A DNA stretch of 64,000 nt from Streptomyces cinnabarinus (GTDB lineage: Bacteria; Actinomycetota; Actinomycetes; Streptomycetales; Streptomycetaceae): contig NZ_CP114413.1 in NCBI RefSeq assembly GCF_027270315.1, forward strand, positions 3,596,001 through 3,660,000, given 5' to 3'. Numbering within the stretch: the first letter of the stretch is position 1; every line of letters starts with the position of its first letter. The notes beneath the pieces are model-generated. The model had not been told where the DNA came from and searched no databases. It saw only the letters and a list, made by a program, of their open reading frames with translations. Positions 43,631 to 53,191 of this stretch are shown piece after piece. Both the position numbers and the translations under genes were made by a program.

Positions 43631-44272
43631 TCACCGGGTGCTGACCACCACCGTCTTGGCCGCCTTGTCGTGCAGGCCCTGCTTGTAGGGCTTGTCGAAA
43701 TAGCTCCAGCCCCCGCAGATCGCGGTCCAGATGCAGGCGCAGCAGAAGGCGAACGGGATCCACAGCACCAGCGCGCGGACCAGCGAGGTCTGCACGGAGG
43801 GCGTGGATCCGTCGTCCAGATTGGCCACCCGCATGCCCAGCCACTTCTTGCCGAGCGTCTGGCCGGTCCTGGAGATCATGAAGGTGTCGTAGCCGATGTA
43901 GAGCAGCGCGGCGATCAGCGACTGGCCGAGGGACTTGCCGTAGTCGACGTTGTCGGCGCTCATGTCCAGTTCGTTGACCCGGAACGCCCAGGTGAGCAGC
44001 CACACCACGACGGCCACCATCAGCATGTCGATGATCCGGGCCAGGGTCCGCCTGCCGCTTTCCGCGAGCGGGGGCATCCCGGCCAGCGGATCGGCGGGGT
44101 AACCGCCGCCGCCGTAGGGGTCACCGCCGTACGGGCCGCCGTCGTAGGGGCCGCCCTGGTACGGCGGCGGCTGGCCACCCGGCGCGCCGGGCTCCCCGGA
44201 CGGGGGCTGCTTCCTGAACGGGTCGTCTTCCGGCGGCTGCCCGCCGGAGCCGGGAGGCGGTTCACTGCTCAT
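43631..44272 (-). CDS. RDD-family membrane protein, Gly/Pro/Tyr-rich N-terminus
   Basis: 213 residues. The first 70 are disordered with PYGG repeats (QGGPYDGGPYGGDPYGGGGY). The RDD domain follows with three to four helices: LARIIDMLMVAVVVWLLTWAF (RDD aspartates near the start), IGYDTFMISRTGQTLGKKWLGMRV, LVRALVLWIPFAFCC, ending YFDKPYKQGLHDKAAKTVVV. The TLGKK and HDKAAGT-like ending are conserved. Function unknown; transport or signalling is suggested for the family. It follows its paralogue by about 90 bp. Confidence 0.88.
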   Translation of the reverse strand: MSSEPPPGSGGQPPEDDPFRKQPPSGEPGAPGGQPPPYQGGPYDGGPYGGDPYGGGGYPADPLAGMPPLAESGRRTLARIIDMLMVAVVVWLLTWAFRVNELDMSADNVDYGKSLGQSLIAALLYIGYDTFMISRTGQTLGKKWLGMRVANLDDGSTPSVQTSLVRALVLWIPFAFCCACIWTAICGGWSYFDKPYKQGLHDKAAKTVVVSTR

Positions 44273-44362
44273 GGCCCGAGTCGACCGCGAACCCCAGGTC
44301 CGCGCATCCGGCGAGCGGCCGTCCGGAGTACGGAATTGTCCGGGCGGTTTCGCCGTATCCGG

Positions 44363-45895
44363 TCAACCCGCCACGAACGTACCCGCCGCCTTGTCGTGCC
44401 AGCACTGGCGCCACGGCTTGTCGAACAGGCACCACAGGACACCGACGACACCGATCACCAGCAGCACGGGGACGCTGTAGACCAGCCAGCGGCGCAGGGC
44501 GCCGCCGAAGGTGGGCGGTTCATGGCCCTCGATGTCCCGCACCTCAAGACCGAACAGCTTCTTGCCGAGGGTGCGGCCCCACTTGGCGGTGGGCAGCGCC
44601 TCGTAGAGCGTGCCGAAGAGCAGCAGGACGGCCAGCACGATGCCGAGGTAGGCCGAGGTCGTGCCGTCCAGCAGCCAGACGGTGACGGTCTCGCCGGACA
44701 GCTTGGCCGCGTCGATCTTCTCGTCGACGTGGTCCATCGCCCTGGTGCCGAGCGGTACGGCGGCCGCCGCGGTGACGCCGAGCAGGACCACGGTGTCCAG
44801 CAGCCGGGCGGCGAGCCGCTTGCCGAGGGAGGCGGGCCGGGCGGCGGCCTGACGCCGGACGACCGCCTGGAAGGGGTCCTCGACCGGCGGCTTCCAGGGG
44901 ACCACCGGCTGGTCCTCGTCCCCGGCGAGCCGGTGCACCTGCTGCGCCCAGGACGGCTGACCGCCACCGGGGCCGCTGGTGACGGGAGTTGCCGCCTGGG
45001 CGCCGCCCTGTGCGGGGGTCTGCGGCGCCGACGGCGGCCCGGACTGCGCCGGGACCGCCGGGGCCGCCTGCGGCCCGGAGAGCGCCGTGGGAGCGGCGAC
45101 CTGGGCCCCCTGCTGGGCCTGCGCGGCGGCCCGGTCGGCGGCGGCCTTGCCGGCACCGAAGCCGCGGCCCTGGGGCGCGGCGGCCGCCGCGCCCGCGACT
45201 CCCGTACCCCCGGACCCACTTGCCCCCGGTCCGGCGGGCGAGCCCGGTGTGCGCCCCTGCTGTGCCGCGGGCGCTCCGTCGGGGCGACCCGTGCGCGGGG
45301 AGACTGCCCGGAATGTCATGGTGCCCTCGTCCGCCGGGGCGTCCTGGGCGGCCGCGTCCAGGGCGGCGGGGCCGGGGATCGGGCGGCGGAAGACGAAGGT
45401 GTTGTTGGCGGCGGCCCCGGTGTCGGAGGGGTCGGAGTCGGCCGGCGGGATCGTCGCCGTGCCGTCCGTGCTCTGCGTCGCGCCCTCGGCCGGAGCCGGA
45501 GTGCGCGGGTCCGGGGTGCGCGGGTCCGGGGCGCCCCAGGAGACGCGGCGGTCCTGGTCGCCGCCGAAGCCGGTCTGGCGGGAGCGGTCGGCGCCCCACG
45601 CGGAGGCAGGCTCCGGACGGCTGCCGTGCTGGGACCGGCCCTGCGCCGCGGCGGGTTCGCCCGCCGGGTCCTCGTCGAAGAAGTGCGGGCCGGTCTCCTC
45701 GACCGGGCCCGCGGGGGAGGCCTGGTTCGGGCCGGGCGGCGGGGCGAGCGGTTCGCCGTCCGTCGGTGCCGGACGGCTGGTGCCCGGCACCCAGGAGGCG
45801 CCGTTCCAGTACCGGACATATCCAGGAATGGACGGGTCCGGGTAGTACCCCTCGCGGGGCCTGTCGTCACCGGGGGCCGGAGTTGGGGCGCTCAT
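44363..45895 (-). CDS. RDD-family membrane protein with DUF2510 head
   Basis: 510 residues. An N-terminal DUF2510 module (GYYPDPSIPGYVRYWNGASWVPGT) leads into a 280-residue low-complexity Ala/Pro/Gly/Gln linker. The RDD domain is at the C-terminus: LGKRLAARLLDTVVLLGVTAAAAV, TLYEALPTAKWGRTLGKKLFGLEV, LRRWLVYSVPVLLVIGVVGVLW, FDKPWRQCWHDKAAGTFV. It is an evident paralogue of the next gene. DUF2510 often tags actinobacterial envelope proteins. Confidence 0.88.
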   Translation of the reverse strand: MSAPTPAPGDDRPREGYYPDPSIPGYVRYWNGASWVPGTSRPAPTDGEPLAPPPGPNQASPAGPVEETGPHFFDEDPAGEPAAAQGRSQHGSRPEPASAWGADRSRQTGFGGDQDRRVSWGAPDPRTPDPRTPAPAEGATQSTDGTATIPPADSDPSDTGAAANNTFVFRRPIPGPAALDAAAQDAPADEGTMTFRAVSPRTGRPDGAPAAQQGRTPGSPAGPGASGSGGTGVAGAAAAAPQGRGFGAGKAAADRAAAQAQQGAQVAAPTALSGPQAAPAVPAQSGPPSAPQTPAQGGAQAATPVTSGPGGGQPSWAQQVHRLAGDEDQPVVPWKPPVEDPFQAVVRRQAAARPASLGKRLAARLLDTVVLLGVTAAAAVPLGTRAMDHVDEKIDAAKLSGETVTVWLLDGTTSAYLGIVLAVLLLFGTLYEALPTAKWGRTLGKKLFGLEVRDIEGHEPPTFGGALRRWLVYSVPVLLVIGVVGVLWCLFDKPWRQCWHDKAAGTFVAG

Positions 45896-46150
45896 GTCCG
45901 TCGTCCCGTATCTGCTCGGGGGTCATTTTGGGGGCTCCACATCTATCAGACGCGGGCAACCCCCACTGCCGGTCCCGCCGGACCCGCCCCTTTCCGGGCA
46001 ACCTCGCGCAGGTCCTCCACAGCCCCGGAAGGGAAGTGCGGAAAAAAGTTCCGCGAAACCGCGTAATGCTCCGAGCCGGACCCCCTCTCCACTCGTACGG
46101 GCCCACCGAAGGACTCGTACGAGAAGTCTCCAGAGAGGACACCGGACGTC

Positions 46151-46627
46151 ATGCACCCCACCGTGGTAGAGCGCGAGCTGGAGCTCAAGCTCGTCCTGTC
46201 GCCCGAGCGCAGCATCCCGGTCCCGGCCCGGCTGAGCTACCGCAGCGATGACCCCTACGCCGTCCACATCGCCTTCCACATCGGCTCCGAGCACCCCGTC
46301 AACTGGACCTTCGCCCGCGAACTCCTGGTGGAGGGGGTGTTCCGGCCGTGCGGGCACGGGGACGTACGGGTGTGGCCGACCAAGGTCGAGGGCCGCAGCG
46401 TCGTGCTGATGGCGCTGAGTTCACCCGACGGGGACGCCCTGCTGGAGGCACCTGCCGCGCAGGTGTCGGCCTGGCTGGAGCGCACCCTGCGGGTGGTCCC
46501 CCCGGGTTCTGAGGCCGAGCAGCTCGGCATCGACGACGGCCTCGCCGAGCTGCTCGCCCCGACCCCGGCCGACGACCTGTGGCTGCGCGACCCCTGGCCG
46601 AGCGACGAGTCCAAGGACGGGGAGTGA
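46151..46627 (+). CDS. ssgG: SsgA-like sporulation protein (SsgG)
   Basis: 158 residues. The SALP family occurs only in sporulating actinobacteria and steers septum placement and spore wall remodelling. Core: PARLSYRSDDPYAVHIAFHI, VNWTFARELLVEGV, GHGDVRVWP. It is assigned to SsgG because of chromosomal position (upstream of an FAD oxidase, TPR protein and hppD, as SCO2924), from memory. A 6-bp inverted repeat GCGGAA/TTCCGC at 46038-46054 lies in the leader. It diverges from the RDD pair. Confidence 0.85.
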   Translation: MHPTVVERELELKLVLSPERSIPVPARLSYRSDDPYAVHIAFHIGSEHPVNWTFARELLVEGVFRPCGHGDVRVWPTKVEGRSVVLMALSSPDGDALLEAPAAQVSAWLERTLRVVPPGSEAEQLGIDDGLAELLAPTPADDLWLRDPWPSDESKDGE

Positions 46628-46647
46628 GCCGCAGCGCCGCGGGAGGC

Positions 46648-48018
46648 TCAGAACAGCTTGCCCGGGTTGAGGATGCCGAGGGGGTCAAAGACCTGCTTGA
46701 CCGAGCGCTGCATCTCCACGCCCACCGGGCCGATCTCGCGTGCCAGCCACTCCTTCTTCAGGACGCCGACGCCGTGCTCACCGGTGATGGTGCCGCCGAG
46801 TTCCAGGCCCAGCGCCATGATCTCGTCGAAGGACTCGCGGGCCCGCCGGGACTCGTCCTCGTCGCTCGCGTCGAAGCAGACCGTGGGGTGGGTGTTGCCG
46901 TCACCCGCGTGTGCGACGACGCCGATGGTGAGCTTGTACTTCTCGGCGATCCGCTCGACCCCGTCGAGCATGTCGCCGAGCCGGGAGCGGGGCACGCACA
47001 CATCGTCGATCATCGTCACCCCGCGCACCGCCTCCAGCGCCGTCAGCGACAACCGCCGGGCCTGGAGAAGCAGTTCGGACTCGGCCGCGTCGTCGGCGGG
47101 CACCACCTGGGTGGCCCCGGCGGCCTCGCACAGCGCGCCGACCGCGGCGAGGTCGGGGGCCGGGTCGGGGGTGTCGAAGGCCGCGAGCAGCAGCGCCTCG
47201 GTGGTCTCCGGCAGCCCCATGTGCGCGAGGTCGTTGACCGCCTTGACGGTCGTACGGTCCATCAGTTCGAGGAGGGACGGGACGTGTCCGCCGGCCATGA
47301 TCCGGCACACGGCGTCGCAGGCGGCGGCCGCGGAGGCGAACTCGGCGGCCAGCACGAGCTGTCGGGGCGGCTGCGGCTTCAGCGCGAGGATCGCCCGTAC
47401 GACGATGCCGAGCGAGCCCTCGGAGCCGACGAACAGCCGGGTCAGGTCGTAGCCCGCGACGCCCTTCGCGGTGCGGCGGCCGGTGGACATCAGGCGTCCG
47501 TCGGCCAGCACGACGTCGAGGCCGAGGACGTACTCGGCCGTCACCCCGTACTTCACACAGCACAGGCCGCCCGAGGCGGTGCCGATGTTCCCGCCGATCG
47601 TGCAGGTCTCCCAGCTGGAGGGGTCCGGCGGGTAGTAGAGGCCGTGTTCGCCGACCGCCCGGGAGAGGGCGGCGTTGACGACGCCCGGTTCGACGACGGC
47701 GATCCGGTCGACCGGGCTGATCTCCAGGATGCGGTCCATCCTGGTCAGGGAGAGCACGATGCAGCCGTCGGTGGCGTTGGCGCCGCCGGACAGGCCCGTG
47801 CGGGCGCCCTGCGGGACGACCGGGACGCGCAGCTCGGTGGCGGTGCGCATGACGTGCTGGACCTGCTCGACCGTGCGCGGCAGGACGACCACGGCCGGGG
47901 CGCCGGCCGGGCAGAAGCTCGCCATGTCGTTGGCGTAGGAGGCCGTGACGTCGGGGTCGGTGAGAACCGCCTCGGCGGGCAGGCCGGTGAGCAGACGGTG
48001 GACGAGGTCGTGGCTCAT
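46648..48018 (-). CDS. FAD-linked oxidase (glycolate oxidase GlcD/D-lactate dehydrogenase type)
   Basis: 456 residues. The PP-loop FAD domain has VPVVPQGARTGLSGGAN, the PDPSSWETCTIGGNIGTASGG flavin segment and GVAGYDLTRLFVGSEGSLG. The C-terminal substrate domain has VVAHAGDGNTHP (metal/substrate histidines) and GEHGVG. Family reactions: glycolate, D-lactate or D-2-hydroxyglutarate oxidation. The exact substrate is undecided and no GlcE/GlcF is adjacent. The ATG is at 48018. Confidence 0.9.
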   Translation of the reverse strand: MSHDLVHRLLTGLPAEAVLTDPDVTASYANDMASFCPAGAPAVVVLPRTVEQVQHVMRTATELRVPVVPQGARTGLSGGANATDGCIVLSLTRMDRILEISPVDRIAVVEPGVVNAALSRAVGEHGLYYPPDPSSWETCTIGGNIGTASGGLCCVKYGVTAEYVLGLDVVLADGRLMSTGRRTAKGVAGYDLTRLFVGSEGSLGIVVRAILALKPQPPRQLVLAAEFASAAAACDAVCRIMAGGHVPSLLELMDRTTVKAVNDLAHMGLPETTEALLLAAFDTPDPAPDLAAVGALCEAAGATQVVPADDAAESELLLQARRLSLTALEAVRGVTMIDDVCVPRSRLGDMLDGVERIAEKYKLTIGVVAHAGDGNTHPTVCFDASDEDESRRARESFDEIMALGLELGGTITGEHGVGVLKKEWLAREIGPVGVEMQRSVKQVFDPLGILNPGKLF

Positions 48019-48116
48019 GATCACAGCCTGACACCGGGGGCCATCGGTGTGAACCCCGCCAGCGAGGGGCTTTCGGTACGGGAATGTGGTCGTCGTACTG
48101 ACGCACAGTGAGCGCC

Positions 48117-49520
48117 ATGGAGAACGAACAGGAGGAGCGGCGCCGCCCGTGGGCCGGCCGACGGGTGCTGGTCGGTTCGGTAGCGGGGTGTGCCGTGCTC
48201 GGCGGGGTGCTGGTGCTGCTGCCGTGGGGGCGGACCGGGGGCGAGCCGCCCGTGCCGACGCCGGGCGCGCAGGCGCTGGCCGCGGTGACCACGGGTGTCC
48301 CGGCCGCGCTGCCCGACCTGGCGGTGCTGATCGACGAGCGGGAGAGCCATCTGCGGGGCCATCCGAAGGACGCGGAGTCCTGGGCGGTGCTCGGGTCGGC
48401 CTATGTGGAGCAGGGGCGGCGGACGGCGGACGCGGCGTACTACCCGAAGGCGGAGCGGGTGCTGCGGACCTCGCTGAAGGTGCGGGCGAAGGGCAATGTG
48501 GAGGCGCTCGGCGGTCTCGCCGCGCTGGCGAACGCGCGCCGTGACTTCCCCGCCGCGCGGAAGTGGGGCGAGGCCGCACGGAAGCTGGCGCCGAAGCGCT
48601 GGACGACGTACCCCCTGCTGATCGACGCGTACACGGGGCTCGGCGACTACAAGGCGGCCAAGAAGTCGATGGACCGGATGCTGGAGCTGGGCTCGGGGCC
48701 CGCGGTGCTGGCGCGGGCCGGTGCCGTGTACCGGGACCGCGGCTGGCGCGAGGACGCGGCGGCCGCCCTCTCCGACGCGGCGGCCTCCGCGGAGGCACCG
48801 GCCGAGCGGGCCGCCTATCTGGAACGGGGCGGGCAGCTGGCCTGGGAGCGCGGGGACCGGGACGGGGCGCTGCGGCACTTCCAGGAGGCCGTCCGCCTCG
48901 ACCCCGACCAGCGGGCCGCGCTCGCCGGACAGGGCCGGGCGCTGGCGGCACTGGGCCGGACGACGGAGGCGCTGAACGCCTACCGGGTCGCCCTCGCCAA
49001 GCAGCCGCTCCCCCAGTACGCCCTGGAACTGGGCGAGTTGTACGACTCCCTGGGGCTCGGGCAGGCGGCCCGGGTGCAGTACGACGTACTGCGCGAGCGG
49101 GTGCGCGGCGCCGCCGCGGGCGGGGCCGACGAGGAGCTGGTGCTGGGCCTGTTCGAGGCCGACCACGGGGATCCGGAGTCGGCCGTACGGCGGCTGCGGG
49201 CCGAGTGGGAGCGGCAGCCGGGGATCGCGGTGGCGGACGCGCTGGGCTGGGCGCTGCACCGGGCCGGGGAGAACGAGGAGGCGCTGCGGTTCGCGCGGAT
49301 CGCCACGGACCGGACGAAGGGCGGCGGGGTGCGCAGCGCGCTGTACGTCTACCACCGCGGGATGATCGAGCGGGACCTGGAACTGACCGGTCCCGCCCGT
49401 CGCCAGCTCCAGGAGGCGATGCGGATCAATCCGTACTTCTCGACGCTGCACGCGCCGAGGGCCCGCCGGGCTCTGGACGAGCTGGGCGAGCCCTCACTGG
49501 AGGCGCCTGCGGAGCCTTAG
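48117..49520 (+). CDS. TPR-repeat protein with N-terminal membrane anchor
   Basis: 467 residues. RRVLVGSVAGCAVLGGVLVLLPW is a single membrane segment, followed by about eight tetratricopeptide-like repeats (such as AESWAVLGSAYVEQGR and RAALAGQGRALAALGRTTEALNAYRVAL). TPRs bind other proteins. Start: ATG 48117; an alternative GTG at 48108 adds three residues and neither has a Shine-Dalgarno. It diverges from the FAD oxidase and converges with hppD (9 bp). Confidence 0.8.
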   Translation: MENEQEERRRPWAGRRVLVGSVAGCAVLGGVLVLLPWGRTGGEPPVPTPGAQALAAVTTGVPAALPDLAVLIDERESHLRGHPKDAESWAVLGSAYVEQGRRTADAAYYPKAERVLRTSLKVRAKGNVEALGGLAALANARRDFPAARKWGEAARKLAPKRWTTYPLLIDAYTGLGDYKAAKKSMDRMLELGSGPAVLARAGAVYRDRGWREDAAAALSDAAASAEAPAERAAYLERGGQLAWERGDRDGALRHFQEAVRLDPDQRAALAGQGRALAALGRTTEALNAYRVALAKQPLPQYALELGELYDSLGLGQAARVQYDVLRERVRGAAAGGADEELVLGLFEADHGDPESAVRRLRAEWERQPGIAVADALGWALHRAGENEEALRFARIATDRTKGGGVRSALYVYHRGMIERDLELTGPARRQLQEAMRINPYFSTLHAPRARRALDELGEPSLEAPAEP

Positions 49521-49528
49521 AGGTTTCC

Positions 49529-50674
49529 TCAGAGGTTGCCGCGCTTGGCCTGCTCGCGCTCGATCGCCTCGAAGAGGGCCTTGAAGTTGCCCTTGCCGAA
49601 GCCCATCGAGCCATGGCGCTCGATGATCTCGAAGAAGACGGTCGGCTTGTCCTGGACCGGCTTGGTGAAGATCTGGAGCAGATAGCCGTCCTCGTCGCGG
49701 TCGGCGAGGATCTTCAGCTCGCGCAGGGTCTCCACCGGCACCCGGGTGTCGCCGACCCACTCGCCGAGGGTGTCGTAGTAGGAGTCCGGGGTGTCGAGGA
49801 ACTGGACGCCGGCCGCGCGCATGGTGCGGACGGTGGCGACGATGTCGTTGGTGTTCAGCGCGATGTGCTGGACGCCGGCGCCGCCGTAGAACTCCAGGTA
49901 CTCGTCGATCTGGGACTTCTTCTTGGCGATGGCGGGCTCGTTGATCGGGAACTTGACCTTGAGCGTGCCGTCGGCCACCACCTTCGACATCAGCGCGCTG
50001 TACTCGGTGGCGATGTCGTCGCCCACGAACTCCTTCATGTTCGTGAAGCCCATGACCTTGTTGTAGAAGCCGACCCAGTCGTTCATCCGGCCGAGCTCGA
50101 CATTGCCGACGCAGTGGTCGATCGCCTGGAAGGTGCGCTGGGCGGGCGGCTCGACCATCGGGGTGGCGGGGACGTAGCCGGGCAGATAGGGGCCGTCGTA
50201 GCCGGTGCGCTCGACGAGGGTGTGGCGGGTCTCGCCGTAGGTGGCGATGGCGGCCAGCACGACGGTGCCGTGCTCGTCCTTCAGCTCGTAGGGCTCGGTG
50301 ACGGAGCGGGCGCCGTGCTCGATGGCGTAGGCGTACGCGGCGCGCGCGTCCGGGACCTCGATGGCGAGGTCGATGACGCCGTCACCGTGCTCGGCCACGT
50401 GCCGGGCCAGGAAGTGGCCCCAGTCGGTGGAAGGCTTGATCACCGAGGTGAGGACGAAGCGGGCGGAGCCGTTCTCCAGGACGTACGAGGCGGTCTCGCG
50501 GGTGCCGTTCTCCGGTCCGGAGTAGGCGACCAGCTTCATGCCGAAGGCGGTGGAGTAGTAGTGCGCCGCCTGCTTGGCATTGCCCACGGCGAAGACGACC
50601 GCGTCCATTCCCTTGACCGGGAAGGGGTCGGCCTGCCGGGCGGTGTCGGGAGTGTGGTGAGTGGTCTGCGTCAT
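49529..50674 (-). CDS. hppD: 4-hydroxyphenylpyruvate dioxygenase
   Basis: 381 residues, iron-dependent VOC-fold enzyme converting 4-hydroxyphenylpyruvate to homogentisate in tyrosine catabolism. Iron ligands sit in FQAIDHCVGNVE (His), YGGAGVQHIALNTNDIV (His) and VFFEIIERHG (Glu). The start is ATG 50674, in the longer open frame. It is divergent from an Lrp/AsnC regulator with paired TGCGCA-type repeats between, so the regulator may respond to aromatic amino acids. Confidence 0.96.
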   Translation of the reverse strand: MTQTTHHTPDTARQADPFPVKGMDAVVFAVGNAKQAAHYYSTAFGMKLVAYSGPENGTRETASYVLENGSARFVLTSVIKPSTDWGHFLARHVAEHGDGVIDLAIEVPDARAAYAYAIEHGARSVTEPYELKDEHGTVVLAAIATYGETRHTLVERTGYDGPYLPGYVPATPMVEPPAQRTFQAIDHCVGNVELGRMNDWVGFYNKVMGFTNMKEFVGDDIATEYSALMSKVVADGTLKVKFPINEPAIAKKKSQIDEYLEFYGGAGVQHIALNTNDIVATVRTMRAAGVQFLDTPDSYYDTLGEWVGDTRVPVETLRELKILADRDEDGYLLQIFTKPVQDKPTVFFEIIERHGSMGFGKGNFKALFEAIEREQAKRGNL

Positions 50675-50704
50675 AGCGGCAGCCTGACCCCACCTCGCAA
50701 GGTG

Positions 50705-50718
50705 CGCAATAGTTTGCG
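50705..50718. promoter_or_regulatory. Candidate Lrp/AsnC operator between hppD and the regulator
   Basis: CGCAA-TAGT-TTGCG inverted repeat, with a second TGCGCA at 50735-50740 spaced 30 bp away. This suits an Lrp octamer that wraps DNA. The protein link is inference. Confidence 0.45.
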
Positions 50719-50797
50719 TGTTCACTGGGCAATGTGCGCAGTGATACGCCCGTCACGGCGGGCTTTCTGTACATCATGACCAGTGCCGGGAGGGCCC

Positions 50798-51289
50798 ATG
50801 GCGATCGATCATCTGGACGGGCGCATCATCGTGCTGCTCGCGCGGGAGCCGCGGATCGGGGTGCTGGAGATGTCCCGGCGGCTGGGAGTGGCCCGCGGGA
50901 CCGTGCAGGCGCGGCTGGACCGGCTTCAGTCGAACGGAGTCATCCGGGGCTTCGGCCCGCAGGTGGACCCGGCGGCGCTCGGCTATCCGGTCACCGCCTT
51001 CGCCACGCTCCAGATCCGGCAGGGCCAAGGGCCCGATGTACGGGCCCACTTGGCGACCGTTCCGGAGGTGCTGGAGCTGCACACGACCACCGGCAGCGGG
51101 GACATGCTGTGCCGGCTCGTGGCCCGCTCGAACGCCGATCTGCAACGGGTCATCGACCGGGTTGTCGGTTTTGATGGGATCGTCCGGGCCGCCACCGCGA
51201 TCGTGATGGAGAACCCCGTTCCGCTGCGGATCATCCCGCTGGTGGAGCAGGCGGCGGAGGATCAGCGGAGCCAGCCGACGGTGGGGTGA
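50798..51289 (+). CDS. Lrp/AsnC-family transcriptional regulator
   Basis: 163 residues. N-terminal AsnC-type helix-turn-helix (LDGRIIVLLAREPRIGVLEMSRRLGVARGTVQARL) and C-terminal RAM ligand domain (VTAFATLQIRQG, LELHTTTGSGDMLCRLVARS). ATG 50798 has a GGGAGGG upstream. Its TGA overlaps the GTG of the following permease (GTGA), so regulator and osmoprotectant ABC operon are translationally coupled. It is divergent from hppD. Confidence 0.92.
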   Translation: MAIDHLDGRIIVLLAREPRIGVLEMSRRLGVARGTVQARLDRLQSNGVIRGFGPQVDPAALGYPVTAFATLQIRQGQGPDVRAHLATVPEVLELHTTTGSGDMLCRLVARSNADLQRVIDRVVGFDGIVRAATAIVMENPVPLRIIPLVEQAAEDQRSQPTVG

Positions 51290-51942
51290 GCGATGTGACC
51301 TTCTGGGAGTACCTGAGCATCAGTCACCAGCAGCTGCTCACCGACGCCTATCAGCACGCGAGCGCCGTCTTCCAGTGCATGGTCGTCGCGACCGTGCTGG
51401 GCGTGCTGATCGGTGTGCTCACCTACCGCAGCGAGCTGGGCGGGAACATCGCGACGACGACCACCTCGGCCATTCTGACCATTCCCTCGCTCGCCATGAT
51501 CGGTCTGCTCATCCCGGTCGTGGGCCTGGGCGTTCCGCCCACGGTGATCGCGCTGACCCTGTACGGACTGCTGCCGATCGTACGCAACGCGATCGTCGGG
51601 CTGCGCGGGGTCGATCCGACCCTGGTGGACGCGGCCCGGGGCATCGGGATGTCCCGGCTGACGCGGCTGACGCGGATCGAACTGCCGCTGGCCTGGCCGC
51701 CGATCCTGACCGGCATCCGGGTCTCCACACAGATGCTGATGGGCATCGCGGCCATCGCGGCCTACGCCTCCGGGCCCGGCCTCGGCAACGAGATCTTCCG
51801 CGGGATCGCCTCGCTGGGCAGCAAGAACGCGCTCAACCAGGTCCTCGCGGGCACCCTCGGGATCATCGTCCTCGCCCTGCTCTTCGATGCCGCGTACGTC
51901 CTGATCGGGCGGCTGACCATTCCGAGGGGGATCCGTGCCTGA
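51286..51942 (+). CDS. Osmoprotectant ABC transporter permease (OpuBB/ProW type)
   Basis: 218 residues, five to six helices. The EAA loop matches glycine betaine/choline permeases: VDPTLVDAARGIGMSRLTRLTRIELPLAWPPILTGIRVS. GTG 51286 overlaps the stop of the regulator (GTGA). First transport gene of a four-gene set (permease, ATPase, permease, binding protein). Confidence 0.92.
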   Translation: MSDVTFWEYLSISHQQLLTDAYQHASAVFQCMVVATVLGVLIGVLTYRSELGGNIATTTTSAILTIPSLAMIGLLIPVVGLGVPPTVIALTLYGLLPIVRNAIVGLRGVDPTLVDAARGIGMSRLTRLTRIELPLAWPPILTGIRVSTQMLMGIAAIAAYASGPGLGNEIFRGIASLGSKNALNQVLAGTLGIIVLALLFDAAYVLIGRLTIPRGIRA

Positions 51943-53191
51943 GACCAGCGGCTCCGGTGAGTCCGGTGCCTCCGGCGCCTCGATCGAGCTGGAGAACCTC
52001 TCCAAGCGGTATCCGGGCAGTCCCGCTCCGGCCGTCGACAACGTGAACATGGAGATCCAGGCGGGCGAGACCGTCATCTTCGTCGGGCCGTCCGGGTGCG
52101 GGAAGTCCACGACGCTCAAGATGATCAACCGGCTGATCGAACCGACCGGCGGCCGGATCCGCATCAACGGCGAGGACGTCACCGACATCGACCCGGTGAA
52201 ACTGCGCCGCAAGGTCGGCTACGCGATCCAGTCGGCCGGTCTCTTCCCGCACATGACGGTCGCGCAGAACATCGGCCTGGTGCCGCGGATGATCGGCTGG
52301 CCGAAGGCGCGGATCAGGAACCGGGTGGAGGAGCTGCTGGACCTGGTCGGTCTGGACCCCGGCGAGTTCCACGGCCGCTATCCCCGCCAGCTCTCCGGCG
52401 GCCAGCAGCAGCGGGTCGGCGTGGCGCGGGCGCTGGCCGCCGATCCCCCGGTGCTGCTGATGGACGAGCCGTTCGGCGCGGTCGACCCGATCACCCGGGA
52501 CCATCTCCAGGACGAGCTGATCAGGTTGCAGCACGAACTGCACAAGACGATCGTCTTCGTCACCCATGACTTCGACGAGGCGATCAAGCTGGGCGACCGG
52601 ATCGCCGTACTGCGCGAACGCTCGCACATCGCTCAGTTCGACACCCCGGAGGCGATCCTCACCAACCCCGCCGACGACTTCGTCTCGGGGTTCGTCGGTG
52701 CCGGGGCGGCGCTGAAGCGGCTGAACCTGACCCGGGTACGGGATGTGGAGATCACCGACTATCCGACGGTCACCGTCGACGACCCGCTCCAGGAGATCTT
52801 CAACAAGCTCCGCTCCAGCGGCACCAACGAGATCCTGCTGCTCGACAAGCGCCGCCGCCCCTACAAGTGGCTGCGCCGCGGCGATCTGATGCGGGCCAAG
52901 GGCTCGCTCGCCCGCGCGGGCACCCTGGTGCACGACACGGTCACCCGGGACGCCACCCTGCGCGACGCCCTGGAGGCGGTCCTCACCGACAATGCGGGCC
53001 GGGTCGCGGTCACCGGCCGGCGCGGCGAGTACGACGGCGTCGTCGACATGGAGACCCTCATGAACTCCGTGCACGAGCTGCTGGAGGCGGACCGTCTTGA
53101 GGCGCTGGAGCACCAGCACGACCTGGAGTCGGCCCGGTCCTCCCGGACGCATGCCGAGCAGGAGGGCGACGGAGGGGAGGCGAAGGCGTGA
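51935..53191 (+). CDS. Osmoprotectant ABC transporter ATPase with CBS domains
   Basis: 418 residues. Walker A GPSGCGKST, signature QLSGGQQQRV, Walker B VLLMDEPFGAVD and the H-loop VTHD. Two CBS-like modules follow (about 270-390; TVTVDDPLQEIFNKL, DATLRDALEAVLTDNAGRVAVT), the usual sensor of ionic strength in OpuA-type ATPases. GTG 51935 overlaps the permease stop by 8 nt. The C-terminus is highly charged. Confidence 0.92.
   Translation: MPETSGSGESGASGASIELENLSKRYPGSPAPAVDNVNMEIQAGETVIFVGPSGCGKSTTLKMINRLIEPTGGRIRINGEDVTDIDPVKLRRKVGYAIQSAGLFPHMTVAQNIGLVPRMIGWPKARIRNRVEELLDLVGLDPGEFHGRYPRQLSGGQQQRVGVARALAADPPVLLMDEPFGAVDPITRDHLQDELIRLQHELHKTIVFVTHDFDEAIKLGDRIAVLRERSHIAQFDTPEAILTNPADDFVSGFVGAGAALKRLNLTRVRDVEITDYPTVTVDDPLQEIFNKLRSSGTNEILLLDKRRRPYKWLRRGDLMRAKGSLARAGTLVHDTVTRDATLRDALEAVLTDNAGRVAVTGRRGEYDGVVDMETLMNSVHELLEADRLEALEHQHDLESARSSRTHAEQEGDGGEAKA

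Noticed and set aside
46648..48951. Extended N-terminus for the FAD oxidase up to 48951
   Set aside because: The added 300 codons are Pro/Arg/Ala-rich and lie antisense to the TPR gene.
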